Below, piece after piece: positions 32,934 to 41,077 of a stretch of DNA of 64,000 bases. Source of the DNA: an uncultured Clostridia bacterium (GTDB lineage: Bacteria; Bacillota; Clostridia; Christensenellales; Aristaeellaceae). The DNA is taken from assembly GCA_937894675.1 (NCBI GenBank), contig CALCQO010000004.1, positions 1-64,000 of the forward strand, written 5' to 3'. The notes beneath the pieces were generated by a model. The model was not told the DNA's origin. It saw only the letters and a list, made by a program, of their open reading frames with translations, and ran no database searches. Position 1 is the first letter of the stretch, and every line of letters starts with the position of its first letter. The position numbers and the translations under genes were made by a program.

Positions 32934-34205
32934 ATGAAGAAACTGCTATCTCTGATACTGGCAGCGATCCTGTTGTTCTCTCTTTCTGCATCCGCCTTTG
33001 CGCAAAGCAGCGCGGAATTCAACCCCAAGGAAGAAATTACACTGAACTTCCCCAGCATCTGGGTGGGAACCGACTCCAAAGCCCCCGTGTTCGCCGAAAT
33101 GGTGGCTGCTTTCAACGAAGCTTACAAAGGCAAGGTAAACATCGTCATTGAAGAGCAGACCGATTATCAGGCATACCGTGATAAAATCCGCACCATGATT
33201 ACCACCGGCAACCTGCCGGACTTGTTCAGCGTTGATGTCTTCAAGCTGAATGATCTGGTAGCGTCCGGCAAACTGATGGACTTTGCCCCCTACCTGACCG
33301 ACAGCGAGTGGGCAAAAACCTTTTCTGACGGCAGCCTGCAGGAAGCAACCGTAGAAAACCAGCTGGTAGCCATTCCCTTTGAAAGCGCAGGTTTCGGGCT
33401 TTATTACAATACCGAACTGCTGGAAAAGGCCGGCTATACTGAATTCCCCAAGACCTATGACGAAATGTTCGTCATGGCCGAAAAATTAAAGGAACAGGAC
33501 ATCGTCGCCTTCCCTTTGATGACCGGTGAAAACGCCTGGACTAGCATGCTCTGGTATTCCAACATTCTGCTGGCTGTCGGGGGACCCGAAGTTTACAACC
33601 GCGGGCTGGATGACCCTGCCTTTGTCACCGCCGCTGAAGTACTGAAAAAGATGTTTGATTACACCTCCTCCGACGCTGTAGGCGCCGGCGCGGCAGTGGT
33701 CAACGGCCACTTCCTGAACTTTGAAGCCGCCGTCTATACCAACGGCCCCTGGTTCCTGCCCCGCTTCGCCAAGGAAGGCGTGAATGACCTGGGCAACAAA
33801 GTGAAATTTGCCCTGCCCCCCGAGTATACCGGCGGGATGGGCACCTTTGGCGGCATGGCCGGCACTGTGCAGGCGTACCTGTGCGCCGCCAAACAGGACA
33901 ACCCGGAAAAAGAACAAGCCATTGTGGAGTTCTTCAAATTCATCACCCAGCCTGAATGGCTGTACAAACTAGCCGCGACTGCCGGCTCCATGTTCTCCAT
34001 CAAGCTGGAAGCCAACCCTGATGACATTCAGGTGAAGCAGGACCTGGCCAGCGCCATGGCGGCCGCGCCTTACCTCGTCAAGCACTTCAATGACCAGATG
34101 CCCACCGCAGTCGCCAACGGATTCCCCGCCGCGCTGGACGAGTTGGTACTGGGAGAAGTGGACGCCCAGGGCTTTGTTCAGCTCCTGAAAGACAATCTCG
34201 ACTGA
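32934..34205 (+). CDS. ABC transporter extracellular sugar-binding protein (family 1)
   Basis: This 423-residue MalE-type binding protein has a signal peptide (MKKLLSLILAAILLFSLSAS, cut after AFA), then the family features VFAEMVAAFNEAYKG, RTMITTGNLPDLFSVD and GGMAGTVQAYLCAA. There is no lipobox Cys at the cleavage site, unusual for a Gram-positive binding protein. It presumably captures sulfoquinovose or its glycosides for the two permeases downstream. No ATPase gene is in the operon, so a shared MsmK-type ATPase elsewhere is expected. The start has GGAGG upstream. Confidence 0.87.
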   Translation: MKKLLSLILAAILLFSLSASAFAQSSAEFNPKEEITLNFPSIWVGTDSKAPVFAEMVAAFNEAYKGKVNIVIEEQTDYQAYRDKIRTMITTGNLPDLFSVDVFKLNDLVASGKLMDFAPYLTDSEWAKTFSDGSLQEATVENQLVAIPFESAGFGLYYNTELLEKAGYTEFPKTYDEMFVMAEKLKEQDIVAFPLMTGENAWTSMLWYSNILLAVGGPEVYNRGLDDPAFVTAAEVLKKMFDYTSSDAVGAGAAVVNGHFLNFEAAVYTNGPWFLPRFAKEGVNDLGNKVKFALPPEYTGGMGTFGGMAGTVQAYLCAAKQDNPEKEQAIVEFFKFITQPEWLYKLAATAGSMFSIKLEANPDDIQVKQDLASAMAAAPYLVKHFNDQMPTAVANGFPAALDELVLGEVDAQGFVQLLKDNLD

Positions 34206-34217
34206 TTACCTGCAATC

Positions 34218-34260
34218 GAAAGCCGCCGGATATTTCCCCGCGCCATATCCGGCGGCTTTC
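34218..34260 (+). terminator. Hairpin between binding protein and permease genes
   Basis: GAAAGCCGCCGGATAT (34218-34233) pairs perfectly with 34245-34260 (16 bp). Only CCTTC follows, so it is probably a partial terminator or RNA-stabilising hairpin that favours the binding-protein message. Confidence 0.6.
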
Positions 34261-34284
34261 CCTTCAAAGAATCGGAGGTGTTTC

Positions 34285-35163
34285 ATGAAGCTGACCAGGC
34301 ACGACCGGATTGGCCTTGTGTCCTTCACACTGCCGGGTTTAATCCTTTTCCTTTTATTCTTTATCATCCCCGTGGGGTATGTCCTGGTTGTCAGCCTGTT
34401 TAAATGGGATGGGATGACCGAGGCTGTCTTTGTCGGGTTTGACAACTATGCCAGCATCTGGAAAACATCCGTTTTCCGGCGCAGTTTAACCAACAACCTC
34501 GTCTGGGCGTTGGTGGCGACCTGCGTGCAGGTTCCCCTCGCTGTATTGATGGCACTAATCCTCAATGAGAGGCCGCGGGGCTGGAAACTATTCCGCACTG
34601 TCTATTATTTTCCCCAGGTGATTTCCGGTGTCGCCTTGGCCATGCTGTGGTCCGCTGTTTACAACAGCGAGTATGGGTTGCTCAACGGTATCTTAAAGCT
34701 GCTGGGCAGAGCTGACTTGGCGAAAAACTGGCTGGGCACCCTGCAGACCGCGTTTCCCGCCGTCCTGATTTATTGGGTGTTCTACATCGGTTATTACATG
34801 GTCATTGTCATGAGCGACTTAAGCGGTATCAGCAAGGATTACTACGAGGCGGCTGATATTGACGGCGCAGGAAAAATCCGTCAGGCTTTCGCGATTTCCC
34901 TGCCCCTGGCGCGCAACGGCATCATGACCTGTGTCACATTGGCCGCCGTGATGAGCCTGCGCCAGTTTGAACAGGTATACCTGTTAACCAATGGAGGCCC
35001 GGCCAACCGCACCAGCACGATGGTTCTATACCTGTACAAACAGATACAGAACATGCGGTATGGGTTGGCCAACGCCGCCTCTGTCATGCTGATTATTGTC
35101 GGCATCATCGTCATTGTCGGCATACGACAGTTATTCAAACTGTGGCATGCCGCCTACGAGTGA
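34285..35163 (+). CDS. ABC sugar transporter permease (MalF/UgpA type)
   Basis: This 292-residue permease has six hydrophobic segments and the cytoplasmic EAA loop (ISKDYYEAADIDGAGKIRQA, then SLPLARNG), which contacts the ATPase. It pairs with the following MalG-type permease. GGAGG lies upstream of the start. Confidence 0.9.
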   Translation: MKLTRHDRIGLVSFTLPGLILFLLFFIIPVGYVLVVSLFKWDGMTEAVFVGFDNYASIWKTSVFRRSLTNNLVWALVATCVQVPLAVLMALILNERPRGWKLFRTVYYFPQVISGVALAMLWSAVYNSEYGLLNGILKLLGRADLAKNWLGTLQTAFPAVLIYWVFYIGYYMVIVMSDLSGISKDYYEAADIDGAGKIRQAFAISLPLARNGIMTCVTLAAVMSLRQFEQVYLLTNGGPANRTSTMVLYLYKQIQNMRYGLANAASVMLIIVGIIVIVGIRQLFKLWHAAYE

Positions 35164-35174
35164 GGAGGAACGAT

Positions 35175-36041
35175 ATGACGACCATCAAGCAAACGTTCCG
35201 CCAGGCAAGCGGGCATAAACGCTTTACACCAGCCAACCTCTTCAAGTGGCTGCTGATTGTCTTTTTCGCGTTTTATACCTTGTTCCCGCTGTTGTGGCTG
35301 ATTGTTTCCTCCTTTAAAACCAATACAGAGCTGTTTGGCAACCCCTTCGCGCTGCCCGAGGTATGGCAGTTTGTCAACTACCAGAACGCCTTCCGGGTTT
35401 CTGGGATGCTGATGATGATGGGCAATTCCATTTTTATCGCCCTGTCGGCCACCTTGCTGAACGTAGTGCTGGCCAGCATGCTGGCGTATTGCCTGTCCCG
35501 TTTTACTTTTAAGGGCAACGGCGCCATCTTTACCATGTTTTCCGCCGGCATCCTGGTGCCGTTGAATGCCCTGATGGTTCCGTACTTTATCACCATTACC
35601 TCCATCGGTTTGTACAACACCAGGGCTGGTTTGATCCTGCTGTACGCAGCCACCGGCATCCCCATGTCCACCGTCATCATCCGGGGGCTGATGGAAGGGA
35701 TTTCCCGCGAGATTGAGGAGGCGGCGTACATCGACGGCTGCGGTTTTTACGGACGCTTCACCCGCATTGTCTTCCCCCTGTCGCGCAACGGCATCATGAC
35801 CGCGGCAACCTTCCAGTTCATCACCTGCTGGAATGAGTTCGTTTTCGCGAACCTTCTGACCTCCTCGCAGAACATCCGCACCATCCAGCTTGGAATCCGC
35901 TATTTTACCAATCAGTTTTCCACCGACTTCGTCTCCATGTACGCAGCCATCGTTATCAGCATCGTTCCCAGCATCCTGCTGTACATGATTTTCCAGAACC
36001 AGATTATCACGGGCCTCAGCAGCGGCGCCGTGAAGGGATAA
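35175..36041 (+). CDS. ABC sugar transporter permease (MalG/UgpE type)
   Basis: This 288-residue second permease has the EAA loop ISREIEEAAYIDGCGFYGRF then VFPLSRNG, and six membrane segments starting at LLIVFFAFYTLFPLLWLI. I chose ATG 35175 with GAGGAGG upstream over the open frame from 35142. It completes the importer with 32934 and 34285; the ATPase is not encoded here. Confidence 0.9.
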   Translation: MTTIKQTFRQASGHKRFTPANLFKWLLIVFFAFYTLFPLLWLIVSSFKTNTELFGNPFALPEVWQFVNYQNAFRVSGMLMMMGNSIFIALSATLLNVVLASMLAYCLSRFTFKGNGAIFTMFSAGILVPLNALMVPYFITITSIGLYNTRAGLILLYAATGIPMSTVIIRGLMEGISREIEEAAYIDGCGFYGRFTRIVFPLSRNGIMTAATFQFITCWNEFVFANLLTSSQNIRTIQLGIRYFTNQFSTDFVSMYAAIVISIVPSILLYMIFQNQIITGLSSGAVKG

Positions 36042-36046
36042 ATGCA

Positions 36047-36886
36047 ATGACAAACGGAAAGGATTCAAAAATGGAACAAGACCTGAAAATGAGAGCCCGG
36101 GAAATCCGGGAACAAACCGCATTGTGTATCGGATCAATCGGCATCGGGCATATCGGAGGCTGCCTCTCTCTGGCGGAAATACTTGCCAACCTGTATTTCA
36201 AGCACATGCGTGTGGACAGCCAGAACCCCCAGATGCAGGGACGCGACCGCCTGGTCGTCAGCAAAGGGCACGCCGGGCCGGCGGTATATGCCGCGCTGGC
36301 TCTGAAGGGGTACTTTCCGTTGGAAGAATTGCTGACCCTGAACCAGTCCAATACCAATTTGCCCAGCCATTGCGACATGAACAAGACCCCCGGCATTGAC
36401 ATGACCGCCGGGTCCCTGGGGCAAGGCTTCTCCTGCGCGGTGGGCATCGCCTTAGCGTCCCGCCTCAAAGGCGACAACGCGACCATCTACGCCATTGTGG
36501 GGGACGGCGAATCCCAGGAAGGCCAGATCTGGGAAGCCGCCATGTACGCGGGCAGCCAGAAACTGCGCAATCTGATTGCCTTCACAGACTACAATGATAT
36601 GCAAATTGACGGGCACGTCCACGAGGTGAACAACATCTCTCCCCTGGAGGATAAATGGCGGGCCTTCAACTGGCATGTGATCAGCGTGGATGGCCATGAC
36701 GCGCATCAGATTGATCAAGCCATCCAGGAAGCGAAGACACAGGAAAAACCAACCATGATCATCGCCAGAACCATCAAGGGCAAAGGCGTTTCCTTCGTGG
36801 AAGCCAAAGGCCCCGGCTGCCATAACATGCCCTTTAGCCAGGATGACGCACAAAAAGCGATTGAAGAACTCAGGAGGGAAAAATGA
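36047..36886 (+). CDS. sqwG: Transketolase, N-terminal (TPP-binding) subunit
   Basis: This 279-residue split transketolase half has TPP site GDGESQEGQIWEAAM then LIAFTDYNDMQIDG, VVSKGHAGPAVYAAL and TAGSLGQGFSCAVGIAL. In the sulfo-transketolase pathway the complex moves two-carbon units from sulfofructose, then from sulfoerythrulose, to glyceraldehyde-3-phosphate. This yields xylulose-5-phosphate and finally sulfoacetaldehyde. An alternative ATG is 36071, which has GGAAAGGA in front. It overlaps the C-terminal subunit gene by four bases. The symbol follows published sulfo-TK naming as recalled. Confidence 0.85.
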   Translation: MTNGKDSKMEQDLKMRAREIREQTALCIGSIGIGHIGGCLSLAEILANLYFKHMRVDSQNPQMQGRDRLVVSKGHAGPAVYAALALKGYFPLEELLTLNQSNTNLPSHCDMNKTPGIDMTAGSLGQGFSCAVGIALASRLKGDNATIYAIVGDGESQEGQIWEAAMYAGSQKLRNLIAFTDYNDMQIDGHVHEVNNISPLEDKWRAFNWHVISVDGHDAHQIDQAIQEAKTQEKPTMIIARTIKGKGVSFVEAKGPGCHNMPFSQDDAQKAIEELRREK

Positions 36887-37830
36887 GCCAGTTGGAAATG
36901 CGGGAAGTATTCGCGACCTGCCTGAAAGAACTTATGAATCAGGATGAAAGGATTGTCCTGGTTAACGCAGACTTGGCAAAAGCCGGCGGTACCCACAGCC
37001 TGGCCAGTCAGTTCCCGGACAGGTGCTTTAATGTGGGCGTCGCGGAGGCCAACATGGTGTCCGTCGCCGCGGGCATGGCCAGTTACGGGTACATCCCCTT
37101 TATCAGCACCTTTACCCCTTTCGCGACCAGGCGCGTATGCGATCAGCTGGCCATCAGCGTTTGCTATGCCCAGCAGAACGTAAAAATTATCGGTACCGAT
37201 CCTGGCATATCAGCCGAACTTAACGGCGGCACCCACATGGGGGTGGAGGATATCGGGGTAATCCGCAGTTTAAAGGATATGGTTATCTTTGAGCCTGTGG
37301 ACGCTGTACAGTTGAAAAAATCCATGCAGCAGGTGGTGGATCATCCGGGGCCCGTCTATGTACGGCTGCACAGAAAGAAAGTAGATGATGTATTCCCTGA
37401 GGACTATACATTCAACCTTTTCCAGGCTGATGTCATCAAGGAAGGGAAGGATGTCACCATCCTGGCTTCCGGCCTGATGGTGCAGGAGAGCATCCAGGCG
37501 CTGGCGCTGCTTCGTGAAAAGGGGGTGGACGCCGAGTTAATCAACGTTCACACCATCAAGCCCATTGACGCGAAGACAATCATCAAGTCCGCCCGAAAAA
37601 CCGGGTGTGTTGTCACCGCTGAGAATCACAGCACCATCGGTGGCCTCTTTTCCGCGGCGACAGAGGCCCTGAGCATGGAGTGCCCCACCTTGATGGCGCC
37701 CATTGGTTTTAATGATATGTTCGGCGAAGTGGGCATGATGCCCTACCTGAAGGAACGTTTCAGGATGCGCAAAGAAGATATCGCGCAAGCCTGTCTGGAT
37801 ATTATCGAGAAGAAGGAGAAAATGAAATGA
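36883..37830 (+). CDS. sqwH: Transketolase, C-terminal subunit
   Basis: This 315-residue partner carries the pyrimidine-binding and C-terminal domains. It has FNVGVAEANMVSVAAGMASY with the catalytic Glu, FISTFTPFATRRVCDQ, and LINVHTIKPIDAKTI then ENHSTIGGLFSAATEAL. It forms the active site together with the N-terminal subunit. GGAGGG precedes the start and it overlaps the isomerase gene by four bases. Confidence 0.86.
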   Translation: MSQLEMREVFATCLKELMNQDERIVLVNADLAKAGGTHSLASQFPDRCFNVGVAEANMVSVAAGMASYGYIPFISTFTPFATRRVCDQLAISVCYAQQNVKIIGTDPGISAELNGGTHMGVEDIGVIRSLKDMVIFEPVDAVQLKKSMQQVVDHPGPVYVRLHRKKVDDVFPEDYTFNLFQADVIKEGKDVTILASGLMVQESIQALALLREKGVDAELINVHTIKPIDAKTIIKSARKTGCVVTAENHSTIGGLFSAATEALSMECPTLMAPIGFNDMFGEVGMMPYLKERFRMRKEDIAQACLDIIEKKEKMK

Positions 37831-38312
37831 AGGTTGCCATTGGCTCTGATAAATCAGGTTTCCCCCTGAAAGAGGCTGTGAAGCAGTATCTGAAAGACAA
37901 TCAGATTGACTTTGAAGACCTGGGTACCCAGGATATCGAGCACCCCAAAGGGTTCTTTGTGGTCGCGCCGGAACTGGCCAAACAGGTGCAGCAGGATGCG
38001 TTTGATTTGGGCATCCTGGTCTGCGGTACAGGCGCGGGTATGAGTATTCTGGCCAACAAATACAAAGGTGTGCAGGCAGTAGCCTGCGAAAGTGTGTACA
38101 GCGCGAAAATGGCGCGGGCCATCAACGGCGCGCGGATTCTGTGCATGGGCGGATGGATTGTCGCGCCGGAAATGGGCGTCAAGATGGCGGAAGCCTTTCT
38201 GACCACGGACTTCCTGCAGGATCTGGAGGAGTGGCGCAAGGAATGGCTGACAAAAGCCGCCGCCACCGTTCATGACCTGGAAGAAGATATGTTTATAAGG
38301 AGCGAAGAATGA
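37827..38312 (+). CDS. sqwI: RpiB/LacAB-type sugar isomerase, probable sulfoerythrose isomerase
   Basis: This 161-residue RpiB-fold isomerase has KVAIGSDKSGFPLKEAVKQY, the catalytic Cys in ILVCGTGAGMSILANK, GVQAVACESVYSAKMAR and NGARILCMGG. Ribose-5-phosphate isomerase B and LacAB interconvert aldo- and keto-sugars; between the transketolase and the fucose-isomerase-type gene, the expected role is 4-deoxy-4-sulfoerythrose to sulfoerythrulose. It overlaps both neighbours by four bases. Confidence 0.82.
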   Translation: MKVAIGSDKSGFPLKEAVKQYLKDNQIDFEDLGTQDIEHPKGFFVVAPELAKQVQQDAFDLGILVCGTGAGMSILANKYKGVQAVACESVYSAKMARAINGARILCMGGWIVAPEMGVKMAEAFLTTDFLQDLEEWRKEWLTKAAATVHDLEEDMFIRSEE

Positions 38313-39622
38313 AGCAGCGAATAAAATTAGGCGTCGTCTGCCTGACGCGCAGTACATTTGATTATCCCGCCGCCGCGGACCTGTACAAAGGCATTTTGGA
38401 AGACCTGAAGAAGTTGGAGCAGGTGGATCTTGTGGCCATCCCCAACATCATCATGGAGGTGGAGGAAGCCATTCACGCCGGGGAAACCTTCGCTTCTAAG
38501 CGGGTGGACGGAATCGCCGTCATCTCCGGCACTTTCCATCTGGGGCATTTGCTTCTGGAAATCAGAAAACGGGCGGAGAAACCCCTGCTCCTGTGGGGAT
38601 TGCCCGAACTGCCGTACAACGGCGGAAAAATCAGGCTTAACTCGGTATGCGGGGTGAACCTGAACGCCTCCAACCTGGTAAAAAGCGGGATATCCGACTT
38701 TACCTATACGGTTGGCGACACCATCGACGAAAACTGGGTGGATGCTGTGCGGATGATCCGCGCTTTGAAAGAAAGCCACCTTGGCATCATCGGTTCCCGC
38801 GCCCACGGGTTCTTCAATGTGGCGGTCAGCGAACTGGCGATGTACGAAAAGTTCGGCACCATTATTGATTACTTCACGCTAAACAGCTTGTGGGAGATCG
38901 TACCGGAAAAAGAACTGGTGGATAAATACAGGAACATCATGGAAACCGCGTTCCCCGCTTCAGACCTTCCCGAGGAGAAAAAGGTGAAGGTGTGCGAACT
39001 GGCTGCCCGTTTCCGTATGCTGGCAGACAAAAACGGCCTGACAGCCATCGCGGTGCGCTGCTGGCCCGAGTTTGCCGCGGGGTATGGTGTTGCCCCCTGC
39101 GCCGCCATGTCCCTGGCGCAAAGCGACGGCCTTCTGCTGAGCTGCGAAGGGGATGCGGATTGCGCCATCACCATGATCTGCCATAGCGCCGCCGGCGCTG
39201 AGACACCCTATATGGCAGACCTGTCCCAGGTAAACCCCGAGGAAAACAGCGCGTTGATGTGGCATTGCGGCGTTGCCCCCTGCAACCTGCAGGACGGCGC
39301 CTGTACCCCGACACTGGACACCTACCACGCGGGCGGCCGCGGTGTGACAGCCGGATTTGTCATGAAATCAGGACGCATCAACATGGCGCGCCTTGACAGC
39401 ATCAACGGGCGGTACAGGCTGTTCAACCGCGCCGGGGAAGCGCTGCCCATGGAGAAGGAACTGGCAGGCACCTACGCCAAAGTGCGCTTCGACCAGAAGA
39501 TGCAGGATGTGCTGGACGCCGTTATCTACGGCGGGGTCGCCCATCATGTCTCCATGGTATACGGCGACTTCACGCAGGTGTTCAAAATCTTCGCCAGGCT
39601 GAAGAATATCGAGATTATCTGA
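38309..39622 (+). CDS. sqvD: L-fucose/arabinose-isomerase-type protein, probable sulfoquinovose isomerase
   Basis: This 437-residue member of the L-fucose isomerase C-terminal superfamily has DGIAVISGTFHLGHLLLEI, HLGIIGSRAHGFFNVAVSEL, VRCWPEFAAGYG and LLSCEGDADCAITM as likely metal-site region. SqvD-type sulfoquinovose isomerases belong to this superfamily and make 6-deoxy-6-sulfofructose, the transketolase substrate. It is the last gene of the operon and overlaps the previous one by four bases. The family is clear; the substrate is inferred. Confidence 0.8.
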   Translation: MKQRIKLGVVCLTRSTFDYPAAADLYKGILEDLKKLEQVDLVAIPNIIMEVEEAIHAGETFASKRVDGIAVISGTFHLGHLLLEIRKRAEKPLLLWGLPELPYNGGKIRLNSVCGVNLNASNLVKSGISDFTYTVGDTIDENWVDAVRMIRALKESHLGIIGSRAHGFFNVAVSELAMYEKFGTIIDYFTLNSLWEIVPEKELVDKYRNIMETAFPASDLPEEKKVKVCELAARFRMLADKNGLTAIAVRCWPEFAAGYGVAPCAAMSLAQSDGLLLSCEGDADCAITMICHSAAGAETPYMADLSQVNPEENSALMWHCGVAPCNLQDGACTPTLDTYHAGGRGVTAGFVMKSGRINMARLDSINGRYRLFNRAGEALPMEKELAGTYAKVRFDQKMQDVLDAVIYGGVAHHVSMVYGDFTQVFKIFARLKNIEII

Positions 39623-39633
39623 TGGGATAAAGC

Positions 39634-39676
39634 GCAAAGCCCCCGCCGCAAAAAAGCGGCGGGGGCTTTGCTTTTT
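39634..39676 (+). terminator. Terminator of the sulfoquinovose operon
   Basis: GCAAAGCCCCCGCCGC (39634-39649) pairs perfectly with 39656-39671 around six A, followed by five T. It lies between convergent genes and may act in both directions. Confidence 0.9.
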
Positions 39677-39679
39677 CTC

Positions 39680-40753
39680 TTATAGCACCAAAATGTCCGC
39701 CCGCTGATGCCCTGCGGCTTGCAAGGTAGGCCACATGGGCGTTGGGGAAGTCAGCAGTTCTATACCTTCCTTGCCCAGCAAAACCATGTCTTCCGTTTTT
39801 GCATAGGGGCAGGAGGGGTTGAACGCGAACACCTGATTCCACGCGACGGGAAAATCCGTCTGGTCCTGCATGCGCACCTCTCTTGCCTGATACCCTGTCA
39901 CGCCCCCCTGATGATGGTTGTTCCACTCCTGCGGCATATCAAGCCGCTGATACATGCGGCACATTGCCTGGTACGCATCGGATAGCGGCGCGCCTGGCGT
40001 AAGCGCCGCCCACCCGGCCGCTTCCACTTGGAGGAGTTTTTCATGATGCACTTTTAGTTCCGTAGAGGGGGCTCCGAAGGATACCATGCGCGTCATAGAG
40101 GAAACCAGTCCATGGCGCCTGGCACAACCAGATACTGCGATTTGCCGGATTGCTTTCTTCCGCGTGGGAATAAAATGCCTGACTCTGGAGATGCGGTCAT
40201 CCGCCGCGATGAACAGGGAAATCGGTTCTATCCCCCGTTCCCATAGCGCTTCTGAAACCGCCCCGGCCACCTCAAACTCGCTGACAGAGGGGGTTAGCCT
40301 TAGTATTACCCCCTCCACCGCCTGGGCGTGCTCCGCGCATAATGCCCTGAAACGGCTGACTTCTTCATCCTGTAAGGATGTGCGCTGTCCCAGAAACCAG
40401 GCGGATTCCTGCGTGTCCTGCAGCACCGCCCCATTAGCCAGTTGCTGGGCGGCAAGGCCGAGCTGACTGTCCTGCTGCCAGGGAACGCTGTGGGCCTTGA
40501 TGGGCAAGCCTGGCAGCTCTTCCTCCATCAGACGTCCGGACTCGATATTATTTGTCAACAGAAAAACATCCTGATGCGTCACCAATACCTGAGCGCAGGC
40601 GTTGACGCTGGCAAGCCCGAGAAATCCCCGGCCGCCTGCGGTTATCCAGGAAAAATTGCTCTGCTGTCCAATCAGCATCCCCTGCGCGCCTTTTTCCTGC
40701 AGCAGTGCGCGTACCTTGTTCACCTTGCCTTGCATTTCCTCAGCGCGGTTCAT
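39680..40753 (-). CDS. M24 (Xaa-Pro peptidase/creatinase-like) protein, possibly without metal centre
   Basis: This 357-residue protein has a creatinase-type N-terminal domain (VRALLQEKGAQGMLIGQQSN to FLLTNNIES) and an M24 pita-bread C-terminal domain (EFEVAGAVSEALWERGI, QEWNNHHQGGVTGYQAREV, KTEDMVLLGKEGIELLT). The usual first Asp metal ligands are not evident: where aspartate-threonine-arginine is expected the sequence reads SSMTRMV. It is probably not a canonical prolidase. The promoter carries a copy of the sulfoquinovose-locus operator, so it is likely in that regulon. GGAGG precedes the start. Confidence 0.72.
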   Translation of the reverse strand: MNRAEEMQGKVNKVRALLQEKGAQGMLIGQQSNFSWITAGGRGFLGLASVNACAQVLVTHQDVFLLTNNIESGRLMEEELPGLPIKAHSVPWQQDSQLGLAAQQLANGAVLQDTQESAWFLGQRTSLQDEEVSRFRALCAEHAQAVEGVILRLTPSVSEFEVAGAVSEALWERGIEPISLFIAADDRISRVRHFIPTRKKAIRQIAVSGCARRHGLVSSMTRMVSFGAPSTELKVHHEKLLQVEAAGWAALTPGAPLSDAYQAMCRMYQRLDMPQEWNNHHQGGVTGYQAREVRMQDQTDFPVAWNQVFAFNPSCPYAKTEDMVLLGKEGIELLTSPTPMWPTLQAAGHQRADILVL

Positions 40754-40766
40754 TGGCGGATCCTCC

Positions 40767-40820
40767 TTAATTAACTTTTTTAACTATTTGAATTGTATGA
40801 TGTAACCCTGGGTTTGTCAA
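40767..40820 (-). promoter_or_regulatory. Promoter of the M24 gene with ROK-type operator 3
   Basis: Minus-strand TTGACA (40815-40820) and TACAAT (40792-40797) are exactly 17 bases apart. TTAATTAA-CTTTT-TTAACTAT on the plus strand (40767-40787) has the 8-5-8 layout of the perfect repeat at 32850-32870, with two mismatches, and lies between the start of transcription and the ribosome site. Confidence 0.68.
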
Positions 40821-40875
40821 TATACTGTTTCATTGATTCGCAGCAGGAAAGCTTAGGAAACATTCCTTTACAATA

Positions 40876-40919
40876 CGACGAAAACCGTTGAACCATATAA
40901 AGTTCAACGGTTTTCGTCG
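40876..40919. terminator. Perfect 18-bp hairpin, terminator-like
   Basis: CGACGAAAACCGTTGAAC (40876-40893) pairs with 40902-40919 around an AT-rich loop. It directly follows the tRNA-like 3' end on the minus strand. The T tract is weak in both directions. Confidence 0.6.
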
Positions 40920-40921
40920 GA

Positions 40922-40955
40922 ACGCCCAGTAGGACTCGAACCTACAGCTTTCAGA
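40922..40955 (-). pseudogene. tRNA 3'-end-like remnant (T arm and acceptor strand)
   Basis: Minus-strand GTAGG-TTCGAGT-CCTAC is a perfect T arm, followed by TGGGCGT as a 7-base acceptor strand. The matching 5' strand (ACGCCCA), D arm and anticodon arm are not found in the preceding 120 bases. It could be a scar of integration or decay. Nothing else is recognisable in the 324-base gap 40754-41077. Confidence 0.4.
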
Positions 40956-41077
40956 GACGAAGTTGTTAAACAGCCAATACGGTAAGCCTATTCCCAGGTT
41001 ATCCTAGGTTTATTGAATCAAGCCATCTCACCGCACAGAATTCTGCATATACCGCTCTGAACTAGGTTATCACGACC

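Noticed and set aside
40922..41070. Possible tmRNA or intron-containing tRNA
   Set aside because: No 5' acceptor partner, no tag-peptide frame and no G-U tRNA-like start were found; only the 3' T arm and acceptor strand are clear.
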